Part shown: piece after piece, positions 7,326 to 12,914 of the stretch
Position numbering within the stretch: position 1 is the first letter of the stretch
Layout of the letters: each line of letters opens with the position of its first letter
NCBI GenBank assembly: GCA_934635545.1
Contig: CAKTZN010000032.1
Span: 1-12,928 of the forward strand
Direction: 5' to 3'
From: an uncultured Oscillospiraceae bacterium
Lineage (GTDB): Bacteria; Bacillota; Clostridia; Oscillospirales; Oscillospiraceae
DNA length: 12,928 bases
The notes under the pieces: generated by a model
The model's database searches: none
What the model was told of the DNA's origin: nothing
What the model saw: only the letters and a program-made list of their open reading frames with translations
Program-made: the position numbers and the translations under genes

Positions 7326-8186
7326 TCATTCCACCACATGCTGGGCGTACACATCCGCGTGGGAGTACACCGTCAGCTTCTGGGCACCGACATATTTTAC
7401 GCAGCCAAGGTCGTACAGATACTGAAGGATCCGGGCCTGGGCGGGGGCGTCCTTCCACTCGGGCCGGTGCCAGAACACCTTGCCGCGGCAGAACACGCTC
7501 TCTGTGGGAGGACAGTCGGAATTATCGATATCCTCGGGCGCCAGATAGCCCTTCGTTCCCCAGACGGAATAGCAGGCGTCTGCCGTCAGGAAGGGCGCCT
7601 CCGTATGGGGCATATACTTGAAGTGTACCTTGCCCTCGATCTCCGGGTTGGCCAGCACCTTCTTCAGTGTGTCCAGATCCTCCGGCTCTTCCTCTACACG
7701 CACCTGCATATCCAGGAAGGTGAAATCGTGGGTGGCGATGCTGCCGCGGCTGATGCCGTCCAGCTCGTCCATGGTCTTGATAAAACCAAACAGCTTTGAA
7801 TAGCCCAACTGCTCACGTCCGGTCAGGATGGCATCGGGCACATCCTCCCACAGGACGGGCTCAAAGAACGCCTTGAAATCGTCCTTCTCGCCCCTGAAGT
7901 GCACGGGCACCTCCACATGCACGATATCGTAGCCGCCGCCCTGGAGCCAGGCAATGTTCCGCAGGGCGGAAAAGGTCACCACGATATGGGGGGACAGCAG
8001 CTCGTACTTCTCCGGCAGGATCTCCTGCAGCTTTTCGGCGGGCACCTCATACACGACCTTGTAATGAGTGGTCTTGGTGGGGGCGTCATATACCCAGCGG
8101 CCGCCCTCCGGCTTCTGGCGGGGCGTTACGCAGGGGCCGAAGACGGCGGGCATCATGTACATTTTTCCTTCTTCAAACTGAAACAT
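7326..8186 (-). CDS. Acetoacetate decarboxylase family protein
   Basis: A 286-residue cytoplasmic member of the acetoacetate decarboxylase superfamily. Enzymes of this family form a Schiff base between a lysine and a 3-keto acid, releasing CO2 and a ketone. The segment GREQLGYSKLFG aligns with the GREL..YPKK segment of Clostridium acetobutylicum Adc, and Lys131 falls on its catalytic Lys115. The catalytic lysine is therefore kept. The protein is about 40 residues longer than classic Adc and otherwise divergent, so the substrate may not be acetoacetate; some relatives act as hydratase-aldolases or cyclases. The ATG at 8186 follows AAAGGA by 10-11 bases; an upstream in-frame ATG at 8222 lacks a good ribosome site. 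It lies 43 bases after the dehydrogenase and 27 before tctB. Its pairing with a 3-hydroxy-acid-type dehydrogenase supports a 3-keto acid substrate. Confidence 0.85.
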   Translation of the reverse strand: MFQFEEGKMYMMPAVFGPCVTPRQKPEGGRWVYDAPTKTTHYKVVYEVPAEKLQEILPEKYELLSPHIVVTFSALRNIAWLQGGGYDIVHVEVPVHFRGEKDDFKAFFEPVLWEDVPDAILTGREQLGYSKLFGFIKTMDELDGISRGSIATHDFTFLDMQVRVEEEPEDLDTLKKVLANPEIEGKVHFKYMPHTEAPFLTADACYSVWGTKGYLAPEDIDNSDCPPTESVFCRGKVFWHRPEWKDAPAQARILQYLYDLGCVKYVGAQKLTVYSHADVYAQHVVE

Positions 8187-8229
8187 CGTATTCTTTCCTT
8201 TCTGGATGACGATCCGGTCCACTTCCCTG

Positions 8230-9195
8230 TTACACAGGGTCCTTCATGAAGTCACGCACCAGGGCGAAGGACTTGCAGAGCTGCTCGTCCCGCTTGCTCA
8301 GAAGCGCCTCGATATCCTGGCCGGTATAGTCATAGAAGCCCTTGCCGGTCTTGATGCCGAACTCGTGGGCCTGCTCCATTCTGACCAGCGTGGCGGGCAG
8401 CTCCACCTCCGGCGGCATCTGGTAGCTGTGGTTGCGGTAGTTGTTGATGGTCATGTCCACGCCGCCAAAGTCGATCTTCTTGCACAGGCCCAGCACCATG
8501 GCGCGGGGGATGAAGCTCATTCTGGCGGCAAAGTCGATGTCCTCCGCCGTGCAGTAGTCGTTGTCCAGCAGGAAGAACACCTCGCGGTTGATGCACTGCA
8601 GCAGGCGGTTCACGATGTAGCCCTTGATGAATTTCTTCATCTGCACCGGCTCCTTGCCGCACTTGCGCAGCACCGCCAGCACGGTGTCCGCCAGCTCCTG
8701 GGGCGCGCTTTCGCTCTTGACCACCTCCACCAGCGGGACCAACTGGGCCGGGGCGTACCAGTGCATGATAAGCTGGCGGTCCAGCAGCTCCGGCGGAACG
8801 ACCTCGAAAATGTTCAGGGCGGAGGTGTTGGAGGCGATGATGGCGTCCTTGTTCAGGGCGGCCAGCTCCGTGTAGAGGGAGATCTTGGCGTCCACCTTTT
8901 CCACGATGCACTCCACGATCAACTGGGCGTCCTCCACCGCGGCCTTCAGGGAATCGGCAAAGCGGACGCGTCCGGCCACCGCAGCCTCTTCCTCCGGCGC
9001 GATATCGCCCATGGAAACGGACGTGGCCACGCCGTCACGCACTCTGACTCTGGCCAGCTCACGGTTCTTTTCCACCGGCTCCCAGACATCCACTATATAG
9101 CCGCCCATGGCAAACGCCTGCGCGATGCCCGGCCCCATGGTGCCGGCGCCGATCACGGCAATTTTTTTCATTTCTTCCGGCGAGTATTTGTACAT
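8230..9195 (-). CDS. 3-hydroxyacyl-CoA dehydrogenase family protein (3-hydroxy acid oxidation)
   Basis: A 321-residue NAD-dependent dehydrogenase of the 3-hydroxybutyryl-CoA / L-gulonate dehydrogenase family. It has a Rossmann domain with GAGTMGPGIA (16-25), an acidic residue at the end of the second strand (EP, 39-40), IASNTSALNI, and the catalytic pair His145 (MHWYAP) and Glu157 (LVEVV), with Asn196 in VNRLL. The C-terminal domain ends GIKTGKGFYDY. The usual HFFNP reads HWYAP, with Asn replaced by Ala, so the substrate may be a free 3-hydroxy acid or unusual acyl-CoA rather than standard 3-hydroxybutyryl-CoA. The ATG at 9195 follows AAAGGAGG by 8 bases; the ATG at 9237 lies upstream of the ribosome site and inside the promoter. 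It is the first gene of the operon, behind a sigma-54 promoter. The family is certain, the substrate is inferred. Confidence 0.9.
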   Translation of the reverse strand: MYKYSPEEMKKIAVIGAGTMGPGIAQAFAMGGYIVDVWEPVEKNRELARVRVRDGVATSVSMGDIAPEEEAAVAGRVRFADSLKAAVEDAQLIVECIVEKVDAKISLYTELAALNKDAIIASNTSALNIFEVVPPELLDRQLIMHWYAPAQLVPLVEVVKSESAPQELADTVLAVLRKCGKEPVQMKKFIKGYIVNRLLQCINREVFFLLDNDYCTAEDIDFAARMSFIPRAMVLGLCKKIDFGGVDMTINNYRNHSYQMPPEVELPATLVRMEQAHEFGIKTGKGFYDYTGQDIEALLSKRDEQLCKSFALVRDFMKDPV

Positions 9196-9232
9196 AATGC
9201 TGCCCTCCTTTAGGTTTTCACCTCGTATATAC

Positions 9233-9248
9233 AGCAATTACCATGCCA
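9233..9248 (-). promoter_or_regulatory. Sigma-54 (-24/-12) promoter of the dehydrogenase/decarboxylase/Tct operon
   Basis: The minus strand reads TGGCAT-N5-TTGCT. The consensus is TGGCAC-N5-TTGCW, so 10 of 11 fixed positions match, with GG and GC at exactly the required spacing. The predicted transcript starts near 9222, leaving a leader of about 26 bases that contains AAAGGAGG before the ATG at 9195. A sigma-54 activator gene lies at the other end of the same locus. Confidence 0.8.
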
Positions 9249-9390
9249 TAGTTGCGATATTTTCAAACCCTTGTAGGCATCCACAATTTCCGACGCTCTT
9301 TTTTGTCATTTCAGAAAAAGAACCCGGGGCCGCGGCGGTCCACTGTTCCGTTTGCGGCGTTGCGTCGCGTTTCATTGTAACACCTCTTGA

Positions 9391-9415
9391 TGTAACACTT
9401 TCGGAAATTGTTACA
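9391..9415. promoter_or_regulatory. 25-bp dyad, likely upstream activating site for the sigma-54 activator
   Basis: TGTAACA and TGTTACA arms flank an inner TTTC-G-GAAA, giving a 25-bp palindrome centred on 9403 with only one mismatched pair. It lies about 181 bases upstream of the predicted sigma-54 start, within the usual range for enhancer sites. Further single half-sites of the same 7 bases occur at 9376-9382 and 9504-9510. Assignment to this activator is inference. Confidence 0.65.
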
Positions 9416-9490
9416 GATTTAACGGAGACGATATATGGAGGCAGGCCCTCCCCTGTGTGTATGTAAAATTTTCGTTAAGACCTCTTCCTT

Positions 9491-9519
9491 TTTTTACCAG
9501 AACTGTTACAATATGTCAA
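9491..9519 (-). promoter_or_regulatory. Possible sigma-A promoter upstream of the operon
   Basis: On the minus strand a perfect TTGACA (9514-9519) is followed after 17 bases by TAAAAA (9491-9496), preceded by TG one base earlier. The -10 matches only four of six positions. A TGTAACA half-site (9504-9510) sits in the spacer, so a bound regulator could block it. The leader would be nearly 290 bases. Confidence 0.35.
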
Positions 9520-9534
9520 CCAAAAAGCCCGGCG

Positions 9535-9580
9535 TCCCATTTTCCCGCGCAGAAGTAACATTCTGTGCGGGAAAATGGGA
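9535..9580. repeat. 20-bp inverted repeat in the control region
   Basis: Arms 9535-9554 and 9561-9580 pair over 20 positions with a 6-base loop. The single imperfect position is G-U on the plus strand and C-A on the minus strand. On the minus strand it is followed by GACGCCGGGC and then a T5 run, which could make it a second, backup terminator for the acetyltransferase transcript. Confidence 0.7.
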
Positions 9581-9588
9581 TATGAAGA

Positions 9589-9629
9589 AGCGGAAGGCCC
9601 GCCTTGCAAAGCAAGGCGGGCCTTCCGCT
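9589..9629 (-). terminator. Terminator hairpin after the acetyltransferase gene
   Basis: Perfect 19-bp arms (9589-9607 and 9611-9629) flank a 3-base loop, 17 bases past the acetyltransferase stop. The minus-strand exit reads TCTTCATA, only mildly T-rich. The very stable stem and position make a terminator the best reading. Confidence 0.7.
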
Positions 9630-9645
9630 CTATCTGACGATATGG

Positions 9646-10299
9646 TCATTGTTCCGCTTTCAGCCCGCAGATGCTCTCCTGCAGGCGCCGCAAAAAGCGG
9701 CCGGCGTGGGCACCGTCCATCTGGGTGTGATGGAACTGGAACGACAGCTTCAGCGTCGATTTGAAAAGGCCCCTGTGGTACCGGCCCCAGATGAGGAAGG
9801 GGTTGTTGAAGATGCCGCTGTTCATACCGACGGCACCGTCAAGCTCGGTATCCACGATGGCGGAGGTGCCGATGACCATGCTGTCGGTGAGATCATGGTT
9901 CTCGCAGCGCTCCGCCGCCTCACGCGTCAGGCGCAGATAATCGGCATTGAACTGCGCCAGGCCGGCGGAGTAAGGGATATCGCAGGAGGTGACCTCGCCG
10001 TTCCGGTTCTTCACGATGGTATTCACCGCCAGGGTGTCATATCGCAGCAGGTCGCGGCCCACCGGGAGCGTATAGAACTCCCGGATCTCCTCCGCCGCCC
10101 GACCGATGCACCAGCACAGCAGCATGTTGAATTTCAGCCCTTTCTTCCGGCTGAGCCGGACAAGGGGCGTCACATCCAGCGTTTTGAAAAAGGTCACCAT
10201 GGGGTTGGGCGCGTCCATCCAGAGGGCGTAAGCCTCTGCCCGCGCGGTGGTTTTGGGATCGACGATGACCGGCTTCCTCGGGTGGTCTTGAAAATTCAT
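9646..10299 (-). CDS. Chloramphenicol acetyltransferase-fold acyltransferase (CatA-like)
   Basis: A 217-residue protein, the same length as type A chloramphenicol acetyltransferases (about 213-220). The active-site motif HHTQMDG (190-196) supplies His191 as the general base and Asp195, matching HHAVCDG in classic Cat. The YALWMDAPNPMVTFFKTLDVTPLV region and GAVGMNSGIFNNPFLIWGRY fit the fold. Overall it is divergent from known resistance enzymes, so an acetyl-CoA-dependent O-acetyltransferase of unknown substrate is safer than a resistance call. The ATG at 10299 follows GGAGG by about 10 bases; longer in-frame starts overlap the upstream TetR gene and a terminator. It lies 85 bases after the TetR gene, with an intrinsic terminator between, and no clear promoter of its own. 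It may be expressed only by read-through, or controlled by attenuation. Confidence 0.85.
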   Translation of the reverse strand: MNFQDHPRKPVIVDPKTTARAEAYALWMDAPNPMVTFFKTLDVTPLVRLSRKKGLKFNMLLCWCIGRAAEEIREFYTLPVGRDLLRYDTLAVNTIVKNRNGEVTSCDIPYSAGLAQFNADYLRLTREAAERCENHDLTDSMVIGTSAIVDTELDGAVGMNSGIFNNPFLIWGRYHRGLFKSTLKLSFQFHHTQMDGAHAGRFLRRLQESICGLKAEQ

Positions 10300-10318
10300 G
10301 GTTCTGGTTCCTCCTCTC

Positions 10319-10358
10319 AAAAAAAGCAGCGCGTGACCGGTTTTACGATCCGCGCTGC
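10319..10358 (-). terminator. Intrinsic terminator between the TetR gene and the acetyltransferase
   Basis: On the minus strand GCAGCGCG and CGCGCTGC (10326-10333 and 10351-10358) form an 8-bp GC-rich stem around a 17-base loop, followed immediately by seven Ts. The acetyltransferase ribosome site starts within a few bases of the T-run. This is the cleanest terminator in the window and sits where an attenuator would be. Confidence 0.8.
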
Positions 10359-10384
10359 GTCTTTGCGTCTGGCTGATTTGGTTT

Positions 10385-11014
10385 CTATTGGGCAGATGGG
10401 TGTACCATGCGGAAGAAAAGAGACACATGCTGCCGGAGCTTTTCCAGGCACTCCGCCTCTCTCTCCGGCTGGCGGTCGCAGATCCCGATGAGTGTCAGGA
10501 CAGGCGACACATACAGCATGGCCAGGGCGTCCGGATCCTCCGCGCAGAGTTCGCCGGAGGCGATCAGTGCCCGGAAAATACCGGCATGGTAGGCCAGCAT
10601 GCGATCCACATACCGCTGGGAATACAGCGCCGCCAGCTCTGTTGAGCGAAACTGCTCGATGGTCATCATGCGGCGAAAGCGGCTGATGGTCTCGTCATGC
10701 AGAGAGTAGTCGAAGATCTGCCGCACCTTTTCAAACAGGGCCTCCTCCGTGGTCTGCGTAAACACCGGAATATCCCGGGCCACGTCCTGGACATGGATGT
10801 CGATCTTCCCGGTGTCCGCCTGGTACCGCGCCGCCGTGGATTCCACGATGGCGTCAAAAATAGCCCGTTTACCGGGAAAATGATTGTAGAGGGATGGCGC
10901 CTTGATGCCCACCGCCTTTGCAATTTCACCCACGCTGACGGAATCGTAGCCCCGGACGGAAAACAGCTCCAGCGCCTTGTCAAGGATCCTCTGCTTCGTA
11001 TCTTCCTGCTTCAT
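10385..11014 (-). CDS. TetR/AcrR family transcriptional regulator (first of two)
   Basis: A 209-residue repressor-type protein. The N-terminal DNA-binding domain is typical: ILDKALELFSVRGYDSVSVGEIAKAVGIKAPSLYNHFPGKRAIFDAI (split here over residues 10-56), with the recognition helix near 38-46. The rest is a helical ligand-binding domain with no recognisable subfamily. The ATG at 11014 follows GGAGG by 6-7 bases. A strong promoter lies at 11049-11076, and a small dyad at 11031-11044 sits just downstream of the -10, where a bound TetR would block its own transcription. The acetyltransferase downstream is the natural second target, although a terminator separates them. The inducer is unknown. 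Confidence 0.92.
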   Translation of the reverse strand: MKQEDTKQRILDKALELFSVRGYDSVSVGEIAKAVGIKAPSLYNHFPGKRAIFDAIVESTAARYQADTGKIDIHVQDVARDIPVFTQTTEEALFEKVRQIFDYSLHDETISRFRRMMTIEQFRSTELAALYSQRYVDRMLAYHAGIFRALIASGELCAEDPDALAMLYVSPVLTLIGICDRQPEREAECLEKLRQHVSLFFRMVHPSAQ

Positions 11015-11030
11015 GGGTGCCCTCCGAAAG

Positions 11031-11044
11031 CTAACGATTGTTAG
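11031..11044. promoter_or_regulatory. Small dyad, likely autoregulatory operator of the first TetR
   Basis: CTAAC-N4-GTTAG lies between the -10 box (11049-11054) and the ribosome site of the TetR gene. Its place over the start of transcription suits self-repression. The half-sites are short, so the assignment is tentative. Confidence 0.5.
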
Positions 11045-11048
11045 TTTT

Positions 11049-11076
11049 ATTATAGCTCATTTTTGGAAATCGTCAA
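11049..11076 (-). promoter_or_regulatory. Sigma-A promoter of the first TetR gene
   Basis: The minus strand has TTGACG (11071-11076), 16 bases, then a perfect TATAAT (11049-11054). The -10 overlaps the stop codon of the upstream hydrolase gene, and the -35 lies inside its last codons. The two transcription units are therefore packed end to end with no spare DNA. Confidence 0.75.
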
Positions 11077-11679
11077 GGGGGAAGCTTCTTTTTGGAGCCA
11101 GGCATCCAGGAAAGCCATCTGCTCCCGGGTGTGGAACCAGTGCTCTCCGCCGGGCATGACGGTCAGCGGCGCGCCGGTCCTTTCCGCGAAGGCCGATATG
11201 GTCTCCATAGAGGTCAGGTCGTCGTGCGCTCCGTACAGGATGCAGGTGGGGACGCGCCACGAGATGGGATGCGCCCGCACATAGCAAAGATAGTCCCACG
11301 ACAGGGTCTCCCCAAAGGCCGTGGGGATCTCCCGCTTTTCCGCAAGCTCCGTCTCCGTCACGTTGGCCCACCGCATCATGTCGCCGATGAGCCGCTCCAT
11401 GTCCACCACCGGGGAGATGAAATATGCCCTGTCCACCAGCGTCTCATCCAGGGCGGACAGCGAAAAAAACGCGCCGATGCTGTTGGCGATCAGCGTAAGG
11501 CGGCCGCAGCAGCGCCGCTGCTGCGCGAAAAACGCCGGGAACTCCTCCGCGGCCTCCCAGGGTGTCTGGGCGTGATAATCGAAGCCAATGACTTCGCTGT
11601 CCGGGAACAGGGGCTTATAATGCCCGGCTTCCTCCACCGAGCCGCCCTTCCCGTGGACGTATATGATCCGTTCTTTCAT
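11050..11679 (-). CDS. Alpha/beta hydrolase family protein
   Basis: A 209-residue hydrolase with all parts of the catalytic triad visible: Ser67 in LIANSIGAFF (nucleophile elbow, with Asn in place of the first Gly), Asp153 or Asp154 in LYGAHDDLT, and His180 in GGEHWFH. The N-terminus IIYVHGKGGS carries the oxyanion HG motif. It is short for the family, like small esterase/peptidase-type members of the RBBP9 or BAAT-like kind, so the substrate is open. The ATG at 11679 follows GAGG by 7 bases and overlaps the stop of the membrane-protein gene as ATGA, so the two should be translationally coupled. A longer in-frame extension to 11934 lies entirely within the upstream gene and is rejected. It belongs to the TetR / membrane protein / hydrolase unit. 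Confidence 0.88.
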   Translation of the reverse strand: MKERIIYVHGKGGSVEEAGHYKPLFPDSEVIGFDYHAQTPWEAAEEFPAFFAQQRRCCGRLTLIANSIGAFFSLSALDETLVDRAYFISPVVDMERLIGDMMRWANVTETELAEKREIPTAFGETLSWDYLCYVRAHPISWRVPTCILYGAHDDLTSMETISAFAERTGAPLTVMPGGEHWFHTREQMAFLDAWLQKEASPLTISKNEL

Positions 11680-12149
11680 CTGTTTTCCTCTTTTCTGAAT
11701 GATTGCAGCGACACCGTGATATGCGCCGCGCCGAAGATCAGCATTATGATCACTGCCGGGACATTGTGCAGCCAGATGGCGGCGCACAGGTAATACAGCA
11801 CCGGAAACACCGCCAGCGGCAGCGGGACAAGGAGAAACGCCCGGCGCAGCAGCTCCGTTTTCCTTCCGCCCGCGAAATAGCGGAGCCAGACGGCGTAATA
11901 CAGTACAAGGAAGCAGGCGGCCAGATACAGCCACACACCGCAGCGATCCAGGGGCTCACGGCTGACCAGGAGCACCACCGCCAGCAGATACGCCATGCGG
12001 CTGCCCTGCTCCACCAGCTCCACCCAGCGGGTGACCGCCGCGGGTTCCGTCTTTTCCGCCGGCGGAAGGAGGACATAGGCGATGTTGATCAGCATGGGCA
12101 GGGCGAAGATCACCAAGCCGATCCAGGAGAAGGATACCGTCAGATTCAC
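11676..12149 (-). CDS. Five-helix integral membrane protein of unknown function
   Basis: I do not recognise a named family. The 157 residues contain about five hydrophobic segments: near 7-28, 51-63, 71-90, 103-127 and 130-147, joined by short basic loops (for example YFAGGRKTELLRRAF). No transport or catalytic motif is visible. The start is a GTG at 12149 that overlaps the stop of the TetR gene as GTGA. Its own ribosome site is weak, so it probably depends on ribosomes finishing TetR. The stop overlaps the hydrolase start as ATGA. The tight coupling on both sides means the three proteins are made together, and the TetR probably senses something this pair exports, imports or hydrolyses. That link is inference. 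Confidence 0.78.
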   Translation of the reverse strand: MNLTVSFSWIGLVIFALPMLINIAYVLLPPAEKTEPAAVTRWVELVEQGSRMAYLLAVVLLVSREPLDRCGVWLYLAACFLVLYYAVWLRYFAGGRKTELLRRAFLLVPLPLAVFPVLYYLCAAIWLHNVPAVIIMLIFGAAHITVSLQSFRKEENR

Positions 12150-12751
12150 AGCACGACACCCGCTTTCACGGCGAAGGGCGGCAGCTTCGTGGGCTTGCCG
12201 TAGATGGAAATGAGGGCGCGGAACTCCCGCCGGAAGGCCTCGCGCAGCTCCGTCTCCGACAAAAACAGATGGCCGGTATTGGCGAGGATGGCCAGGCCAT
12301 AGGTGAAGTAGACCATATCCTGATGAAACCGGCGGGCCGTCTCCTCATCATAGCCGAATTCGTCCACGATCACGCCGATGACCTCCGGCAACAGGACGTC
12401 GCTGCGGTACGGCCCCCGCTGCTCACCCTCCAGATAGAGCCAGCGAAAGAGCTGCTTCTCCTCCGCCGCGAATCTGACGAATCCCATGCCGTAGCTGCTG
12501 TAACGGCTGTCGTTCCCCTGGTGGGCGCGCAGGGAGTCCCGCACGCGCTGGGTGTGCATGGCGATGGCACGCTCCGTCAGGGCAGCCTTCAATTCGTCCA
12601 TATTCCGAAAGGCAAAATAGATGGGCTGGGTGGAGCAGCCGAGCTTTCTGGCAACGCTGCGGGCATTGATGGCGGAAAAGCCGCCGTCGCGCAGCACCGC
12701 CAGCGCGGCGTCCATGATCTGCTCCCTTGAAACCTTTTTTGCGGCAGGCAC
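12146..12751 (-). CDS. TetR/AcrR family transcriptional regulator (second)
   Basis: A 201-residue regulator with a clear TetR DNA-binding domain: REQIMDAALAVLRDGGFSAI, then ARSVARKLGCSTQPIYFAFRNMDEL (about residues 9-55). The C-terminal domain includes FRWLYLEGEQRGPY and resembles the WHG-type TetR ligand domain. The start is chosen as the GTG at 12751, because GAGGTGATC, a nine-base match to the end of 16S rRNA, lies just upstream. The earlier GTG at 12760 is itself part of that site. The gene sits behind a perfect promoter with overlapping dyads, so it should repress its own three-gene unit. Its stop overlaps the next start as GTGA. Confidence 0.9.
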   Translation of the reverse strand: MPAAKKVSREQIMDAALAVLRDGGFSAINARSVARKLGCSTQPIYFAFRNMDELKAALTERAIAMHTQRVRDSLRAHQGNDSRYSSYGMGFVRFAAEEKQLFRWLYLEGEQRGPYRSDVLLPEVIGVIVDEFGYDEETARRFHQDMVYFTYGLAILANTGHLFLSETELREAFRREFRALISIYGKPTKLPPFAVKAGVVL

Positions 12752-12777
12752 AACGATCACCTCAACAACAACAATTA

Positions 12778-12799
12778 GTTATACATAACAATATGTTAT
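12778..12799. promoter_or_regulatory. Two overlapping dyads, likely operator of the second TetR
   Basis: GTTAT-AC-ATAAC (12778-12789) and ATAACA-ATA-TGTTAT (12785-12799) are both perfect and share the middle half-site. The second overlaps the -10 box. This arrangement fits TetR dimers covering the transcription start in tandem. Confidence 0.65.
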
Positions 12800-12826
12800 T
12801 ATAAAGCGCAAAGATACGGTTGTCAA
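12798..12826 (-). promoter_or_regulatory. Consensus sigma-A promoter of the second TetR unit
   Basis: TTGACA (12821-12826), 17 bases, TATAAT (12798-12803): a perfect match to the housekeeping consensus in both boxes and spacing. Such a strong promoter on a TetR gene usually means tight repression by its own product. Confidence 0.88.
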
Positions 12827-12843
12827 GAGGAATTTCTCCTGAC

Positions 12844-12859
12844 AACCTGCCGGCAGGTT
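12844..12859. repeat. Perfect 16-bp palindrome
   Basis: AACCTGCC meets its own reverse complement GGCAGGTT with no spacer, just upstream of the -35 box of the TetR promoter. It could be an activator site or part of a tandem terminator with the next hairpin. Confidence 0.55.
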
Positions 12860-12869
12860 TTAATATATG

Positions 12870-12914
12870 TTTGCAGGGTACAGCCCTCCGAAAGGAAGCT
12901 CTGTACCCTGCAAA
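12870..12914. terminator. 14-bp hairpin, probable terminator of a gene beyond the right edge
   Basis: Perfect 14-base arms (12870-12883 and 12901-12914) flank a 17-base loop. On the plus strand the exit reads TTTTATA. On the minus strand it is AT-rich (CATATATTAAAA). It could work in either direction and separates the TetR unit from whatever lies to the right. Confidence 0.55.

Larger units (their letters stand above)
9196..9645. other. 450-base gene-free control region between the acetyltransferase and the dehydrogenase operon
   Basis: From right to left this holds a 19-bp hairpin after the acetyltransferase (9589-9629), a second 20-bp hairpin (9535-9580), a possible sigma-A promoter (9491-9519), a 25-bp operator-like dyad (9391-9415) with single half-sites on each side (9376-9382 and 9504-9510), and a sigma-54 promoter (9233-9248). 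The short open frames here have no ribosome site and no recognisable protein. The stretch 9249-9375 has one further inverted copy of a dyad-arm sequence (9283-9293) and otherwise nothing I can name. Confidence 0.75.

Noticed and set aside
9196..9237. Upstream ATG for the dehydrogenase
   Set aside because: It lies upstream of the AAAGGAGG site and overlaps the sigma-54 promoter, before the predicted transcript start.
9376..9510. Repeated TGTAACA units as a CRISPR array
   Set aside because: Only 7-base half-sites in mixed orientation with irregular spacing; this is operator-like.
9646..10299. Calling the acetyltransferase a chloramphenicol resistance gene
   Set aside because: The active-site motif and length fit, but most of the sequence is divergent from known resistance enzymes, so activity on chloramphenicol cannot be claimed.
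11680..11934. 85-residue extension of the hydrolase
   Set aside because: It lies wholly within the membrane-protein gene, and the ATGA overlap at 11676-11679 gives a complete hydrolase.
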